Of a stretch of DNA of 64,000 nt, positions 62,526-64,000 are shown in pieces. The first letter of the stretch is position 1, and every line of letters starts with the position of its first letter. The notes beneath the pieces were generated by a model that saw only the letters and a list, made by a program, of their open reading frames with translations, had not been told where the DNA came from and ran no database searches. Source of the stretch: Physcomitrium patens (taxonomy: Eukaryota > Streptophyta > Bryopsida > Funariales > Funariaceae); the NCBI RefSeq assembly GCF_000002425.4, contig NC_037274.1, positions 344,937-408,936 on the forward strand, in the 5' to 3' direction. The position numbers were made by a program, and so were the translations under genes.

Positions 62526-64000
62526 ATAGTACCTCCTAATCATGAACGAAATCGAGATTGGTTGAAGGAGAAATCCTTGCCAAGGATTGTTGAAGAATTT
62601 AAGGATTTTGGAGAAGTACCATTATAAAGCAAGATTATGGAGGTACAAAAGAAGAGGTACTCTCGTGAGATGTAGGTACCTTTGATGTAAGTTTTATTGA
62701 TATTTTTGAGAATAGAAATATTGTGTATAAGAAAGTTGATGATTTTAAAAGAAAAAAAAGAAAAAAATTATATAGTATTGAAAGGGATCTATGCAAGTTA
62801 GGGACATTAGAAGATGATGAGAGGATTTTAGGTGTTTATGAAGAAAATGAATTGGAGGATTCTTTGGAATTAATTGCATCTCTTGGATTAAGGGATAATG
62901 ATAAGATTGTGGAAATTCATTTGAAGGAGGTTTATACTATAGTTGAATCTTTTCAAGCACCAGAAGTTATTGTAGAAACAAAATATAAAACAATAGATAA
63001 AAAGATAAAACTTGTTGCCGGAGCTTTATTAAAGGATTTTAAGGAATAAATGGAAGAAGCATCAAAAGAAGAGAGTTTAAGAGATCCAAAGAAGATAGAA
63101 AATCTGTTTACAAAGGAGACTTTTGAAGAATTGAAGATTGGATGTGATGGTTCTTTATTTCCAATAAAAATTGAATATTTTAAAAAAATGCTTGTAAAAC
63201 GAGATAAATCATTTGCCTTTGGATCTCATGAAATAGGATGTGTAGATCTTAATATTATTGTTCCTATGATTATCTTTACAGTACCTCATATGCCTTGGAA
63301 CTTAAGGCCAATTTCTGTATCGAGGGCACATTTACCTAAATTGGTGGAATTATTGAAAGAAAAGATGCGAATGAAAATTTTAGAGCTTTCTTTTGCTCCA
63401 TATTCTAGTCATTGATTTATGATGCCTAAGAAAAATGGATCGTTATATTTTATTCAAGATATGCAGCCAATGAATGTAGTTTTTATAAGAAATGTAGGTA
63501 TAGAACCTTTAGTAGATGAGTTTATAGAAGCATTTGCGGGAAGGACAATTTATACAATGGATGATTTATATTTGGGTTATAATCAATTTCAACTTGTGTA
63601 TGGGAGTAGAGATCTAACAATTATGAGAACGCCACTTGGATTACTTAAAATGTCTACTCTGCCATAAGGTGCTATTAACTCAGTTGCACATATGATGAAT
63701 GGGATGAACAAGATACTAAGAGACTTCATTCTTGAAAAAACTATGCCTTTTTTAGATGATGTTCCTATCAAAGGATGTTAAGAAGGAGAAAAAGATGAAA
63801 CTTTAGATTAGAGAGGGTATTGCAAATGTGTTCTTGATCATATACAAGATTGTGAAAAGATTTTAACTTGACTTGAAGAGGTTCATCTTACACTTTAAGG
63901 AGCAAAATCAACGTTTGGAGTGCAAGAAGTTCTTATTGTTGGACATTTGTGTGGTTTTTATGGGAGAAAGCCACATCCAAGCAAAGTTGATGTAATTGGA

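Larger units (their letters stand above)
52815..64000 (+). mobile_element. Element E: Ty3 retroelement of an unusual, fungal-like type, broken, runs off the window
   Basis: Plus strand. Gag-like region about 52815-54640 (starts MGNENINFEGALGG; EIREHITSIMENYG further on) and protease region about 54690-54848. After nested element F it resumes with AANNTQDELYGA-type sequence at about 61988-62640. An acidic linker lies at about 62720-63050, and the reverse transcriptase start at about 63200-64000 (MPWNLRPISVSRAHLPKLVE, then FIQDMQP, MRTPLGL). From memory this polyprotein style is known from rust fungi and from bryophytes. It has several breaks besides the F insertion. The right end lies outside the window. 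Confidence 0.75.

Overview
This window looks like nuclear DNA of a land plant, most likely a bryophyte and probably a moss. It has a nuclear RuBisCO small-subunit gene with a chloroplast transit peptide, a two-B-box transcription factor, plant-type GT-AG introns and a dense block of plant LTR retrotransposons. The sequence is very AT-rich apart from three GC-richer islands. The moss assignment is an inference from the RbcS and BBX protein style, the low GC and the kinds of Ty3 elements; no search was run.

Left part (1-26 kb). A small inverted-repeat element lies at 127-481. A broken piece of rbcS lies at about 741-811. The intact rbcS gene is on the minus strand at 1795-2560 (two exons, 182 residues). 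From 3.1 to 11.8 kb I see only AT-rich DNA with microsatellites. The second GC-richer island (11.8-17.5 kb) carries a group-IV-like BBX gene on the minus strand (12944-14436, two exons, 368 residues) with COP1-type VP motifs. From 17.5 to 23.5 kb lie AT-rich DNA, a doubtful hAT-like remnant, two more inverted-repeat elements (20115-20490 and 22477-22678) and a 79-base palindrome. A third GC-richer island (23.56-25.6 kb) has no gene that I can recognise.

Right part (27-64 kb). This is a nest of fossil retroelements. Element A (chromodomain Ty3, minus, 26985-38107) holds a second Ty3 element, B (29317-33155, duplication GTCAT), and an insertion G (36416-37989, duplication CAAAG) in its LTR. Next come an L1-type LINE remnant (minus, 39.4-41.6 kb) and a partial relative of A (41.6-43.2 kb). 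That relative is interrupted by element C (plus, from 43189), which contains insertion D (44820-46025). A gag-like and D-like block (50.9-52.4 kb) precedes element E, which has an unusual Ty3 polyprotein and runs off the right end. E is interrupted by F (54849-61987), the best preserved chromodomain element, and F contains the solo LTR H (57513-58253, duplication ATTAC). All the LTR elements are broken. The LTR pairs differ by about 6-7% in F and about 12-16% in B, by eye.

Only rbcS and BBX look like functioning host genes. They are both linked to light (carbon fixation and light signalling), but nothing here shows that they are co-regulated.
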